DNA from: Pseudomonadota bacterium
GTDB lineage: Bacteria; Desulfobacterota; Desulfobacteria; Desulfobacterales; Desulfosarcinaceae
Length of the DNA stretch: 9,664 nucleotides
Direction of reading: 5' to 3'
Assembly (NCBI GenBank): GCA_023435265.1
Contig: JAEYRZ010000220.1
Location: 1-9,664, forward strand
A program made the position numbers and the translations under genes. Positions 1-5,986 of the stretch are shown one piece after another. How positions within the stretch are numbered: the stretch's first letter is position 1; each line of letters starts with the position of its first letter. Below the pieces are notes generated by a model that was not told the origin of the DNA, did not search any database, and saw only the letters and a list, made by a program, of their open reading frames with translations.

Positions 1-103
1 AAAAAGTTCAAGATCAAGGCGCCGCGAATCCCGTGTCCCGAGGCGTACTGCAGTACGCCGCAGGGACGACGGGATGAAGCGCAACGCAGATATTGGACTT
101 TTT
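1..103. repeat. Large imperfect palindromic repeat (~103 bp), possible terminator
   Basis: The two halves fold back on each other around a perfect 18-bp core, GGCGTACTGCAGTACGCC (42-59). Further matching blocks are GTCCC (35-39) with GGGAC (63-67), ATCCCGT (28-34) with ACGGGAT (69-75), and terminal AAAAAGT (1-7) with ACTTTTT (97-103). Mismatches and small length differences separate the blocks, so the arms are about 50 and 53 nt. The left end touches the window edge and may continue. Read on the minus strand, the stem is followed by a U-run, so it could terminate the minus-strand operon; by symmetry it could also terminate plus-strand transcripts. Its size and A/T-tipped ends resemble a dispersed REP/MITE-like element, but no second copy is visible here, so dispersal is inference. 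Confidence 0.75.
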
Positions 104-2390
104 ACGGTGTCGTCATTTTGGGGTCGCGGATGTCCACGCCCATACCAATCAACTGCTCGCGGATACTGTCGGCACGCGGCCAGTCCTTTACCGACCGGGC
201 CTGTTCTCTCTGGCGCAGCAATGCCTGCACGGCGGGATCTTCGTTCCGCGAGTCGAATCGAAAAATCCTCAGCACGTCGTCGATCGCCCGGAACGACTCC
301 AGAATCCTGGGAACTTGTTCCGGCGAGAGGCGCTGTTGCGCAGCCAGGAAGTTGAGCTGCCGAACCACCCGGAAAATCGCCGCCATGGCGACGGATATAT
401 TCAGGTCGTCGTCCATGGCTTCGGTGAAGCCGGTTTTCAGATCGTACAGCATCTGGTCCAGTTCTCCGAACGGCTGGCCGGACGCGATCCGCCCAAGCGT
501 CTGCAGGCAGGCATCCAGGCGCCGCAGGGTGCGGCGCGCATCCTCCAGGCGGGCCGGGGCGCAGGTGACCGGTTTACGGTAATGCACGCTCAGCAACCAG
601 TAGCGGATTTCACGGCCGCTCCATCCCTGGGCGAGCAGCGAACGGACCGTCGGCTGCCCCTCGTTCCCGTTCATTTTCCGGCCTTCGACCAGAACGCGGT
701 CGCAATGCAGCCAGAAGCGGGCCGGTGGCTTCTTGTTCAGGGCAGTGGCGATGGCGATCTGGTTTTCGTGCAGGGGGAAAATCATTTCCCGGCCGGCGAC
801 ATGGATATCGCAGGACTCGCCCAGGTGCTTGAGCCCCAGGACGGCGCATTGCAGGGGCCACGAGGGCCGCACGTTGCCCCACTGGGTCTTGGTGTAGAGC
901 CCTTTCTTGAGGTCGGAAAGCTTGACCCGTTTGAGCAGGGTGAAATCCCGGGGATTGTCTTTTTCGTATTCATCCAGGTCGACCGTGGCCCCCAGCTTGA
1001 TCTTGTTCAGATTGACACCGGAAAGCCGGCCGTACGCTTCGAAACGGGAAACGTCGAAGTAGAGCGATTGCAGTTTTTCGTAGGCATAGCCTTTGGCCGC
1101 CAGTTGCTGGGCCATTGAAATCATGTCGTCCACATGGGCGCTCGAGCGGGGATAGAGGTCCGCCGGCCGGATGGCCAGCGCATCGCGGTCCTGCTCAAAA
1201 GCCTCGATGTTGCAGGCGGCGAACCGGTCCGGAGCGATGCCTGCGCTTTCCGCGCCCTGGTAGGTTTTGTCGTCCAGGTCGGTGATGTTCATCACCTGCT
1301 GCACGGCGAATCCGCGATACCGAAGGTAACGGTCCAGCAGGTCGGTGAAGACGAACCGGCGGGCCTGCCCGGCATCCATGGGCGCGTGAGCGGTAGGGCC
1401 GACCGCATACACGGTGATCTTGCCGTTGACCGCCGGATGAAAAACCTGCTTTGCGCGGGCGAGGGTATTGAACAGCTTCAAACCCACTTTCTCGCGTTCC
1501 GCGAACAGCGTGGTGGAAAGATAGCGCTCGCCGCTGTCCGGCAGGATCACCACAATCAACCCTTCGCGCAGGCCCGCCGCCTGCTCCAGCGCCACGGCCA
1601 TGGCCGCGCCGCTGCTCATGCCCACCAGCAGGCCTTCCTGCCGGGCGAGACGCCGGGCGGTTTCAAAGGCGATCTCGTCATCCACATTGATTTTCAGGTC
1701 CAGGCGCTCTTTTTCGAAAATTCCGGGCTGGTAGGACTCTTTCATATTCTTGAGCCCCTGAATCTTATGCCCGAGGTAGGGCTCGACGCCCACCACGCGC
1801 ACCGCCGAATTCAGCTCCTTGAAGCGCCGCGAGAGTCCCATCAGGGTGCCGGAGGTGCCCAGGGTGGCCACCACCATATCGATCTGCCCGTGGGTCTGCT
1901 CCCAGATTTCATCGGCCGTCCCGGCGTAATGGGCCTGCCAATTGGCGGGGTTGTTGTACTGGTCGGTGATGAAATAGGTGTCGGGAAATTCGCGCGCCAG
2001 GCGATAGGCCTCCTCGATGGCGCCGTCGGTGCCCAGATGGCCGGGGGTCAGGTGAATCTCTGCGCCGCGGGCCTTCAATATTTTCTGGCGCTCCACACTG
2101 GCCGACTCGGACATGGTGAGCAGCAGCTTGTAGCCTTTGATCGCGCACACCAGCGCCAGGCCGATGCCGGTGTTGCCGCTGGTCGCCTCGACCACGGTCT
2201 TGTTCGGCGTAAGCTCCCCGGAACGTTCGGCCGCTTCGATCATGGAAAGGGCTGCCCGATCCTTGATGGAGCCGCCGGGATTCAGATATTCCAGCTTGGC
2301 CAGGATGGTCACCGCCGGGTTGGCGTTCATGCGGGAGATGCGTACCAGCGGCGTCCTGCCGATCAACTCTAGAATCGAGGGATATGTCAT
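102..2390 (-). CDS. Cysteine synthase fused to a degenerate cysteinyl-tRNA synthetase-like domain
   Basis: The protein is 762 aa from ATG 2390. A TTG six bases upstream (2396) is an alternative start with a weak GAGAG at better spacing. Residues 1 to about 300 form a complete PLP-dependent O-acetylserine sulfhydrylase (CysK/CysM type): NPGGSIKDR with Schiff-base K43, TSGNTG at 70-75, GTSGT phosphate loop at 178-182, GMSSGAA and PDSGERYLST. From about 303 (LKLFNTL) to the end it follows CysRS collinearly: NITDLDDK, SAHVDDMI, YGRLSG, DFTLLK, a DALR-like C-terminus. The catalytic signatures are altered. The zinc Cys of YVCGPT is V330, HIGH reads DAGQ (339-342), WHIEC is WPLQC with C515 kept, FPHHENE is FPLHENQ (zinc His to L540, Glu to Q544), and KMSKS reads KMNGN (572-576). 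The first half should make cysteine from O-acetylserine and sulfide; the second half probably cannot aminoacylate. It is the last gene of the operon, and its stop lies in the adjacent palindrome. Confidence 0.9.
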   Translation of the reverse strand: MTYPSILELIGRTPLVRISRMNANPAVTILAKLEYLNPGGSIKDRAALSMIEAAERSGELTPNKTVVEATSGNTGIGLALVCAIKGYKLLLTMSESASVERQKILKARGAEIHLTPGHLGTDGAIEEAYRLAREFPDTYFITDQYNNPANWQAHYAGTADEIWEQTHGQIDMVVATLGTSGTLMGLSRRFKELNSAVRVVGVEPYLGHKIQGLKNMKESYQPGIFEKERLDLKINVDDEIAFETARRLARQEGLLVGMSSGAAMAVALEQAAGLREGLIVVILPDSGERYLSTTLFAEREKVGLKLFNTLARAKQVFHPAVNGKITVYAVGPTAHAPMDAGQARRFVFTDLLDRYLRYRGFAVQQVMNITDLDDKTYQGAESAGIAPDRFAACNIEAFEQDRDALAIRPADLYPRSSAHVDDMISMAQQLAAKGYAYEKLQSLYFDVSRFEAYGRLSGVNLNKIKLGATVDLDEYEKDNPRDFTLLKRVKLSDLKKGLYTKTQWGNVRPSWPLQCAVLGLKHLGESCDIHVAGREMIFPLHENQIAIATALNKKPPARFWLHCDRVLVEGRKMNGNEGQPTVRSLLAQGWSGREIRYWLLSVHYRKPVTCAPARLEDARRTLRRLDACLQTLGRIASGQPFGELDQMLYDLKTGFTEAMDDDLNISVAMAAIFRVVRQLNFLAAQQRLSPEQVPRILESFRAIDDVLRIFRFDSRNEDPAVQALLRQREQARSVKDWPRADSIREQLIGMGVDIRDPKMTTP

Positions 2391-2433
2391 TGGCAACCGG
2401 TGCTCTCGGCCTGTTCCGCCGGCTCGACACGAC

Positions 2434-3075
2434 TCATTCGCCGCCGGCGATTCGGTGGTTCAGGACATTGATGACCGCCCGGGTTACGGCGTCCTGCTCC
2501 TGGGCGGCGTCGATAATATGAAACCGCTGCGGTTCTTTGCGCGCCAGGTCAAGGTACCCCTCCCGCACCCGCTGATGAAATGCGATGGCTTCCTGCTCGA
2601 AACGCGACTCGGGCTGCAGCGGCCCTCCTGCCTGAATGCGCCGCCAGGCCCGTGAAAGTCCCAGAGAAGGCGAAAGGTCCAACAGCAGGGTGATATCGGG
2701 CTGCAGGTCGTCACATACCAACCGGTGCAGGCTTCGGATCAGTGACCGGTCCAGACCACGGGCGTAGCCCTGATAAACCAGGGTCGCATCGAAAAAACGG
2801 TCGCAGATCACAGCGCAGCCGCGCATCAGGGCGGGCGCAATCACCTCGCGGATATGCTGGACGCGGTCCGCCGTGTACAGCAGCAATTCGGCCTGCGGTA
2901 CCAGATCGGTGTTGCCCGGATCCAGCAGCAGCCTGCGGATGTGCGCGCCGATGGCGGTCCCGCCCGGTTCGCGCGTCGTCACGCAGTCATAGCCTCGGGT
3001 TTCAAAAAAGGCAACGATCTTTTCTACTTGGGTCGTTTTGCCGGAACCTTCGATTCCTTCAAGGGTGACGAACAT
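2434..3075 (-). CDS. tmk: Thymidylate kinase
   Basis: Tmk phosphorylates dTMP to dTDP with ATP in the cytoplasm, an essential step of dTTP supply. The 213-aa product has the P-loop GIEGSGKTT (7-15), REPGGTAIG (35-43, the dTMP-binding region), the DR motif D92-R93 followed by the family's YQG at 101-103, and the LID stretch SRFEQE followed by FHQRVREGY. The P-loop has no arginine, as in E. coli-type (type II) enzymes, which place it in the LID. The start ATG at 3075 follows AGGAG with short spacing and puts the P-loop at the expected depth; an in-frame ATG at 3144 would add 23 atypical residues and has no good ribosome site. It lies 90 nt after the HD gene and 43 nt before the fusion gene, so it is probably co-transcribed with both. 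Confidence 0.95.
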   Translation of the reverse strand: MFVTLEGIEGSGKTTQVEKIVAFFETRGYDCVTTREPGGTAIGAHIRRLLLDPGNTDLVPQAELLLYTADRVQHIREVIAPALMRGCAVICDRFFDATLVYQGYARGLDRSLIRSLHRLVCDDLQPDITLLLDLSPSLGLSRAWRRIQAGGPLQPESRFEQEAIAFHQRVREGYLDLARKEPQRFHIIDAAQEQDAVTRAVINVLNHRIAGGE

Positions 3076-3165
3076 CGGATCTCCTGCCGATGACCCGTCC
3101 GGGTGGCGCCGGAGCAATCGGCGCACGGCCGCGGCCATGATCATCCACCACGGAACGCGTCCATC

Positions 3166-4143
3166 TCAATGAGGGGATTCGCCGCGGTAAAAGTGCCTTT
3201 CCAGCAATCGGTGATACGAGGTCCAGGATGCCGATGGATCTTCGCCGGCCATGAATTCGCGGATGGCGTTGACGCGCGAATCGATCTCGTCGATGTAATT
3301 CAGCAAGACGGCCTCGATGGTCTTGGGCGGTTCGGGGGAACCGAACTCGCGCGCGCCGTGATGGCTGATCAGCATATGTTTCAGCAGGGCGGCCTGAGCC
3401 GGCGGAAAATCCTCGATGCACTGGATTTTAGCCGAGATCATCTCCACCCCGATGATGATATGGCTCAGGAGTCGGCCCTCGTCGGTATAATCGATCACCT
3501 GCTGATAGGCCAGTTCATCGACCTTGCCGATATCGTGCAGGATCGCCCCGGCGAGCAGCAGGTCGCGGTCCAGCCCGCTGTAGTGACCGGCGATCTTTTC
3601 GGCCAGCAGCGCCATGGAGAGCGTATGTTCGAGCAGGCCGCCCAGATAGGCATGGTGCATCTTCTTGGCCGCCGGCGCCTGTTTGAAACGCCTCACGAAA
3701 GCGCCGTCCGCCCAGAAGGCATTCAGCAGCGCCTGCAGGGGCGCCGAGGTCATCTTGTCGGTAAGCGCCTTCAAACGTTCGAACATCTGCTCCACATTGC
3801 GCGCCGAAGCCGGCAGGTAGTCGGCCGCGGATACGGCCTCCTCCGGTACGCGCTGCATGCTCTTGACCACCAGTTGGACGGCGCCGCGGTAATCTCCGGC
3901 CACGGCTTCGACAAGGACATAGTCTCCGGGGTTGGCGCAACGGGCGATCGATTCCACATTGTCCCAGACGATCGCCTTGATGCGTCCGCTCTTGTCGCCA
4001 AGGGTCAGGGTCAGATAGGCTGCGCCGTCGCGCTTATGGGCAAAGCCCTTTTCGCACAGGGAGAAGATTTCTTCGACTTTCTCCCCAGCGAGGATCTGGG
4101 CTGCGAAACGGTCCTTTTTTCTTATCGTGCAATCTTCGGTCAT
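3166..4143 (-). CDS. YhaM-like 3'-5' exoribonuclease (OB-fold + HD domain)
   Basis: The 325-aa protein begins with an OB-fold nucleic-acid-binding module (about 10-100; AYLTLTLGDKSGRIKAIVWD is typical of the tRNA_anti/OB group). An HD phosphohydrolase domain follows (about 160-295): LEHT with H173, ILHDIGK with the HD pair H203-D204, LLSHIIIG, ISHHG and YIDEIDSR. This order and length match the YhaM/Cbf1 family, metal-dependent 3'-5' exonucleases acting on RNA and single-stranded DNA. The start codon overlaps the upstream gene's stop as ATGA (4140-4143) and lacks a clear Shine-Dalgarno, so translation is probably coupled. The exact substrate is inferred from the family. A general HD hydrolase is the alternative, but the OB-fold argues for nucleic acid. 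Confidence 0.88.
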   Translation of the reverse strand: MTEDCTIRKKDRFAAQILAGEKVEEIFSLCEKGFAHKRDGAAYLTLTLGDKSGRIKAIVWDNVESIARCANPGDYVLVEAVAGDYRGAVQLVVKSMQRVPEEAVSAADYLPASARNVEQMFERLKALTDKMTSAPLQALLNAFWADGAFVRRFKQAPAAKKMHHAYLGGLLEHTLSMALLAEKIAGHYSGLDRDLLLAGAILHDIGKVDELAYQQVIDYTDEGRLLSHIIIGVEMISAKIQCIEDFPPAQAALLKHMLISHHGAREFGSPEPPKTIEAVLLNYIDEIDSRVNAIREFMAGEDPSASWTSYHRLLERHFYRGESPH

Positions 4144-4847
4144 GGGGTGGGATCTTCAGGCGCTGAGGGTGGTTGGTCCGACATTCGCAGGAGGCCGCCG
4201 ATCTGGGGGTCTCGCGCGCCGTTTCGGGTGCGATCGTGGGTGATCTCCGAGAGCCTGCGCGTGATCTCGCCCATCTGTTCGACGCGCGCCCGAATCGTGT
4301 CCAGACTCCTGAACATGGGCTTCTCCTCAGGCACATCCAGCATGAGCAACTGCACGGCCCCCAGGATATACTGCAGCGGCTGGTTGAGTTCATGGCATAC
4401 CACGCCGGCCCTTTCCAGGGCGGCTTCGAGCTCCCGCTCATCGGCCAGCCTGTGTGCGGAACGCTTTTTGAACAGTGCCGAGCGCACCCTGAACAACAAC
4501 TCCATCCGGCTGACCGGCTTGTGCACGAAATCGCAGCCCCCGGCGTCGATCGCCGCCGCAAGGAAATGATCGTCGAAGCTTCCGGTGACAAAGACGACCG
4601 GCAGGTCCCGGGTGGTTGGATCGTTCTTGATCCGGCGGCAGGTTTCGATTCCGTCCAGGGTGGGCATGTTGATGTCCATCAGGATCAGGTGCGGCCGCAC
4701 GGTTCGCACCTCATCGAGGCACTGCCGCCCGTTTTGGGCGGGATGAACGCGGTATCCCGCATCGGCCAAAATCCTGGCAATGGTTTTCAGGTTGAGCGGA
4801 TCATCCTCGACCACCATGAGCAGCTCATTTTCAGGCATGATCTCCAT
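4140..4847 (-). CDS. Response-regulator receiver protein with a C-terminal DHp (HisKA-like) segment, no ATPase domain
   Basis: The 235-aa product starts with a full receiver domain (about 8-125): acidic pocket E14-D15-D16, phospho-acceptor D58 in LILMDINMP, T88 and K110 in VHKPV. A helical stretch then leads to CHELNQPLQ (about 151-159), which matches a histidine-kinase H-box with candidate phospho-acceptor H152. A second long helix with heptad-like spacing follows (about 175-205), as in a DHp four-helix bundle. The protein ends without N, G1 or G2 boxes, so there is no catalytic ATPase domain. It cannot autophosphorylate by the usual route, but could accept phosphate from a kinase, relay it, or dimerise. 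The start ATG at 4847 has GAGGTGA 5-6 nt upstream; a GTG at 4856 is the longer alternative and overlaps that site. It sits 34 nt after surE and overlaps the HD gene by 4 nt. Partner and output are unknown. Confidence 0.85.
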   Translation of the reverse strand: MEIMPENELLMVVEDDPLNLKTIARILADAGYRVHPAQNGRQCLDEVRTVRPHLILMDINMPTLDGIETCRRIKNDPTTRDLPVVFVTGSFDDHFLAAAIDAGGCDFVHKPVSRMELLFRVRSALFKKRSAHRLADERELEAALERAGVVCHELNQPLQYILGAVQLLMLDVPEEKPMFRSLDTIRARVEQMGEITRRLSEITHDRTRNGARDPQIGGLLRMSDQPPSAPEDPTP

Positions 4848-4881
4848 CGCCGTCACCTCACGCGCATGTCACGTCCGGGGC

Positions 4882-5700
4882 TCAACCCGCCTTTTCCAGG
4901 GTTTCAGGCTGCGCGGCCGCTTCACGCGGGCCCAGATCCCAACGGCGCAGCGCCTCCAGCGCCTCGTAATCGGTCATGTCGCAGCGCACCGGGGTGATCG
5001 AAATCGAATTGGCCGTCAACACGGCGCCGTCGGCGTCGGGATGGCCGGGTACCGATTTGGGTGCGCCGCCCTGCCAGTAGTAAACCCGGTTGCGCGGATC
5101 GCGCCGCTTCTCGAAATGATCGTCGAAAGGATCGATGCACTGGCGGCTCAGGCGCATTCCCGCGACCTCCGACCAGGGCAGGTTGGGAACATTGACGTTC
5201 AGGAACGTGCCGGCCGGCAGCCGTTGCGAATGAACCAGGGGGATCAGCCGGGCGACACATCGGGCCGCGGTTTCGAAGCAGGGTTCGTCACCGGCCTGGA
5301 TGGATACCGCCAGAGCTGGAAAGCCATACAGGGCGGCCTCTTTGGCGGCGGCCACCGTACCCGAATAGTTCAAGTCGATGCCCACATTGGCCCCCGGATT
5401 GATGCCGGAAACGACCATGTCGGGAGCATCCGGCATCAACTCGCGGACGGCCAGCTTGACGCAATCGGCCGGGGTGCCGCTCACGGCCCAGCCCCGAAAA
5501 CCGTTGAGCTCGACGTGCGCGGCACGCAAGGGCTGATGCAGGGTGATGCCGTGCCCGACGGCGCTGCGCTCCCGATCGGGTGCCACAACGGTGAGCCGGT
5601 GATCGCGTTTCAGCATCGCGTACAACGCCCACAGGCCGGGGGCGTATATGCCGTCATCGTTGGTCAGGAGAATCTTGAGGGTTTCGACTGCTGCCGTCAT
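4882..5700 (-). CDS. surE: 5'/3'-nucleotidase SurE
   Basis: SurE removes phosphate from nucleoside 5'- and 3'-monophosphates and can act on short polyphosphate; it is a cytoplasmic, divalent-metal-dependent survival protein. The 272-aa product has the family metal site: TNDDGIYAPG with D15-D16, S46 in APDRERSAVG, and N101 in SGINPGANVG, followed by the diagnostic YSGTVAAA. Length is normal for the family. The start ATG at 5700 is followed at once by the first beta-strand (LKILLTNDDG) and preceded by a modest GGGA. The open frame continues 38 codons upstream to 5814, but that stretch is basic, non-conserved-looking leader containing inverted repeats and a promoter-like sequence. It is the first gene of the minus-strand operon. 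Confidence 0.95.
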   Translation of the reverse strand: MTAAVETLKILLTNDDGIYAPGLWALYAMLKRDHRLTVVAPDRERSAVGHGITLHQPLRAAHVELNGFRGWAVSGTPADCVKLAVRELMPDAPDMVVSGINPGANVGIDLNYSGTVAAAKEAALYGFPALAVSIQAGDEPCFETAARCVARLIPLVHSQRLPAGTFLNVNVPNLPWSEVAGMRLSRQCIDPFDDHFEKRRDPRNRVYYWQGGAPKSVPGHPDADGAVLTANSISITPVRCDMTDYEALEALRRWDLGPREAAAQPETLEKAG

Positions 5701-5712
5701 CTGGTTCCCATT

Positions 5713-5731
5713 GCGACCGCGCGGCGGTCGC
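5713..5731. repeat. Inverted repeat in the surE leader
   Basis: GCGACCGC (5713-5720) and GCGGTCGC (5724-5731) are perfect 8-bp arms around a GCG spacer. It lies 13-31 nt upstream of the surE start codon, so in the surE mRNA a GC-rich hairpin would sit just ahead of the ribosome site. It could tune translation, or act as an operator in DNA. Function is inferred. Confidence 0.5.
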
Positions 5732-5762
5732 TTCCGCTGTAAACGAAACTGGACGAAATGCA

Positions 5763-5780
5763 GCGGATCGATTGATCCGC
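5763..5780. repeat. Inverted repeat GCGGATC-N4-GATCCGC, operator-like
   Basis: Perfect 7-bp arms (5763-5769, 5774-5780) flank GATT. The element overlaps the candidate plus-strand -35 and lies just after the predicted start of the surE transcript, a suitable place for a repressor. A T-run (5785-5791) follows four bases later on the plus strand, so a terminator reading is possible, but no plus-strand gene lies upstream. Confidence 0.45.
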
Positions 5781-5800
5781 GCCGTTTTTTTCGATATAGC
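5772..5800 (+). promoter_or_regulatory. Candidate sigma70-type promoter for lptD
   Basis: TTGATC (5772-5777) and TATAGC (5795-5800) are separated by 17 nt; each hexamer matches consensus at four of six positions. The leader to the chosen lptD start would be about 180 nt. This is a pattern match only. Confidence 0.4.
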
Positions 5801-5821
5801 GCATATCCGTCCAATTACCAA
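5793..5821 (-). promoter_or_regulatory. Candidate sigma70-type promoter for the surE operon
   Basis: On the minus strand TTGGTA (5821-5816) and TATATC (5798-5793) are 17 nt apart, each with four of six consensus matches. The -10 shares its TATA with the divergent lptD candidate. The predicted leader of about 85 nt would include both inverted repeats next to surE. Confidence 0.4.
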
Positions 5822-5920
5822 GGGCCAAAACCGGTGCCGTCCGCCCATCGATTTCCCGGCGGCAGAGACACTCGACAGGCTGTCAAACCGGGCGTTCCCG
5901 CGCGCGAACCCGCAACCCAG

Positions 5921-5934
5921 AATGCATTTGCATT
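5921..5934. repeat. Small palindrome AATGCATTTGCATT in the lptD leader
   Basis: Perfect 6-bp arms around TT, located 52 nt before the lptD start codon. It could be a protein-binding site; nothing else in the window repeats it. Confidence 0.3.
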
Positions 5935-5986
5935 CACAACATTCGAGCCGCAGCGTTGCGCGCCCGAAGCGATGACAAGGCAAACC

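Larger units (their letters stand above)
5701..5986. promoter_or_regulatory. Divergent surE / lptD control region
   Basis: This is the only spacer between the two divergent transcription units (286 nt). It holds promoter-like hexamers on both strands that overlap at one TATA, and three inverted repeats, listed separately. No coding sequence is supported here; the open frames crossing it are upstream extensions of surE and lptD. Confidence 0.7.

Noticed and set aside
1..103. CRISPR unit or tRNA at the left edge
   Set aside because: There is one palindrome only, with no spaced repeats, and no tRNA cloverleaf or CCA end.
93..1118. Long plus-strand open frame (and similar ones at 1134-2372 and 3103-4569)
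   Set aside because: They are opposite-strand shadows of the fusion gene, tmk, the HD gene and the receiver gene; their translations show no recognisable family and no ribosome sites.
1490..1500. Frameshift or chimeric join creating the cysteine synthase/CysRS-like fusion
   Set aside because: The frame is open throughout, the junction has no repeat or composition break, and both sides keep their domain start and end, so a genuine fusion is more likely.
5763..5791. Rho-independent terminator on the plus strand
   Set aside because: Stem and T-run are separated by four bases and no plus-strand transcript upstream needs ending; an operator or leader role fits better, though antisense termination is possible.
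5701..5814. N-terminal extension of surE
   Set aside because: It precedes the normal SurE N-terminus, contains inverted repeats and the predicted leader, and has no family similarity by eye.
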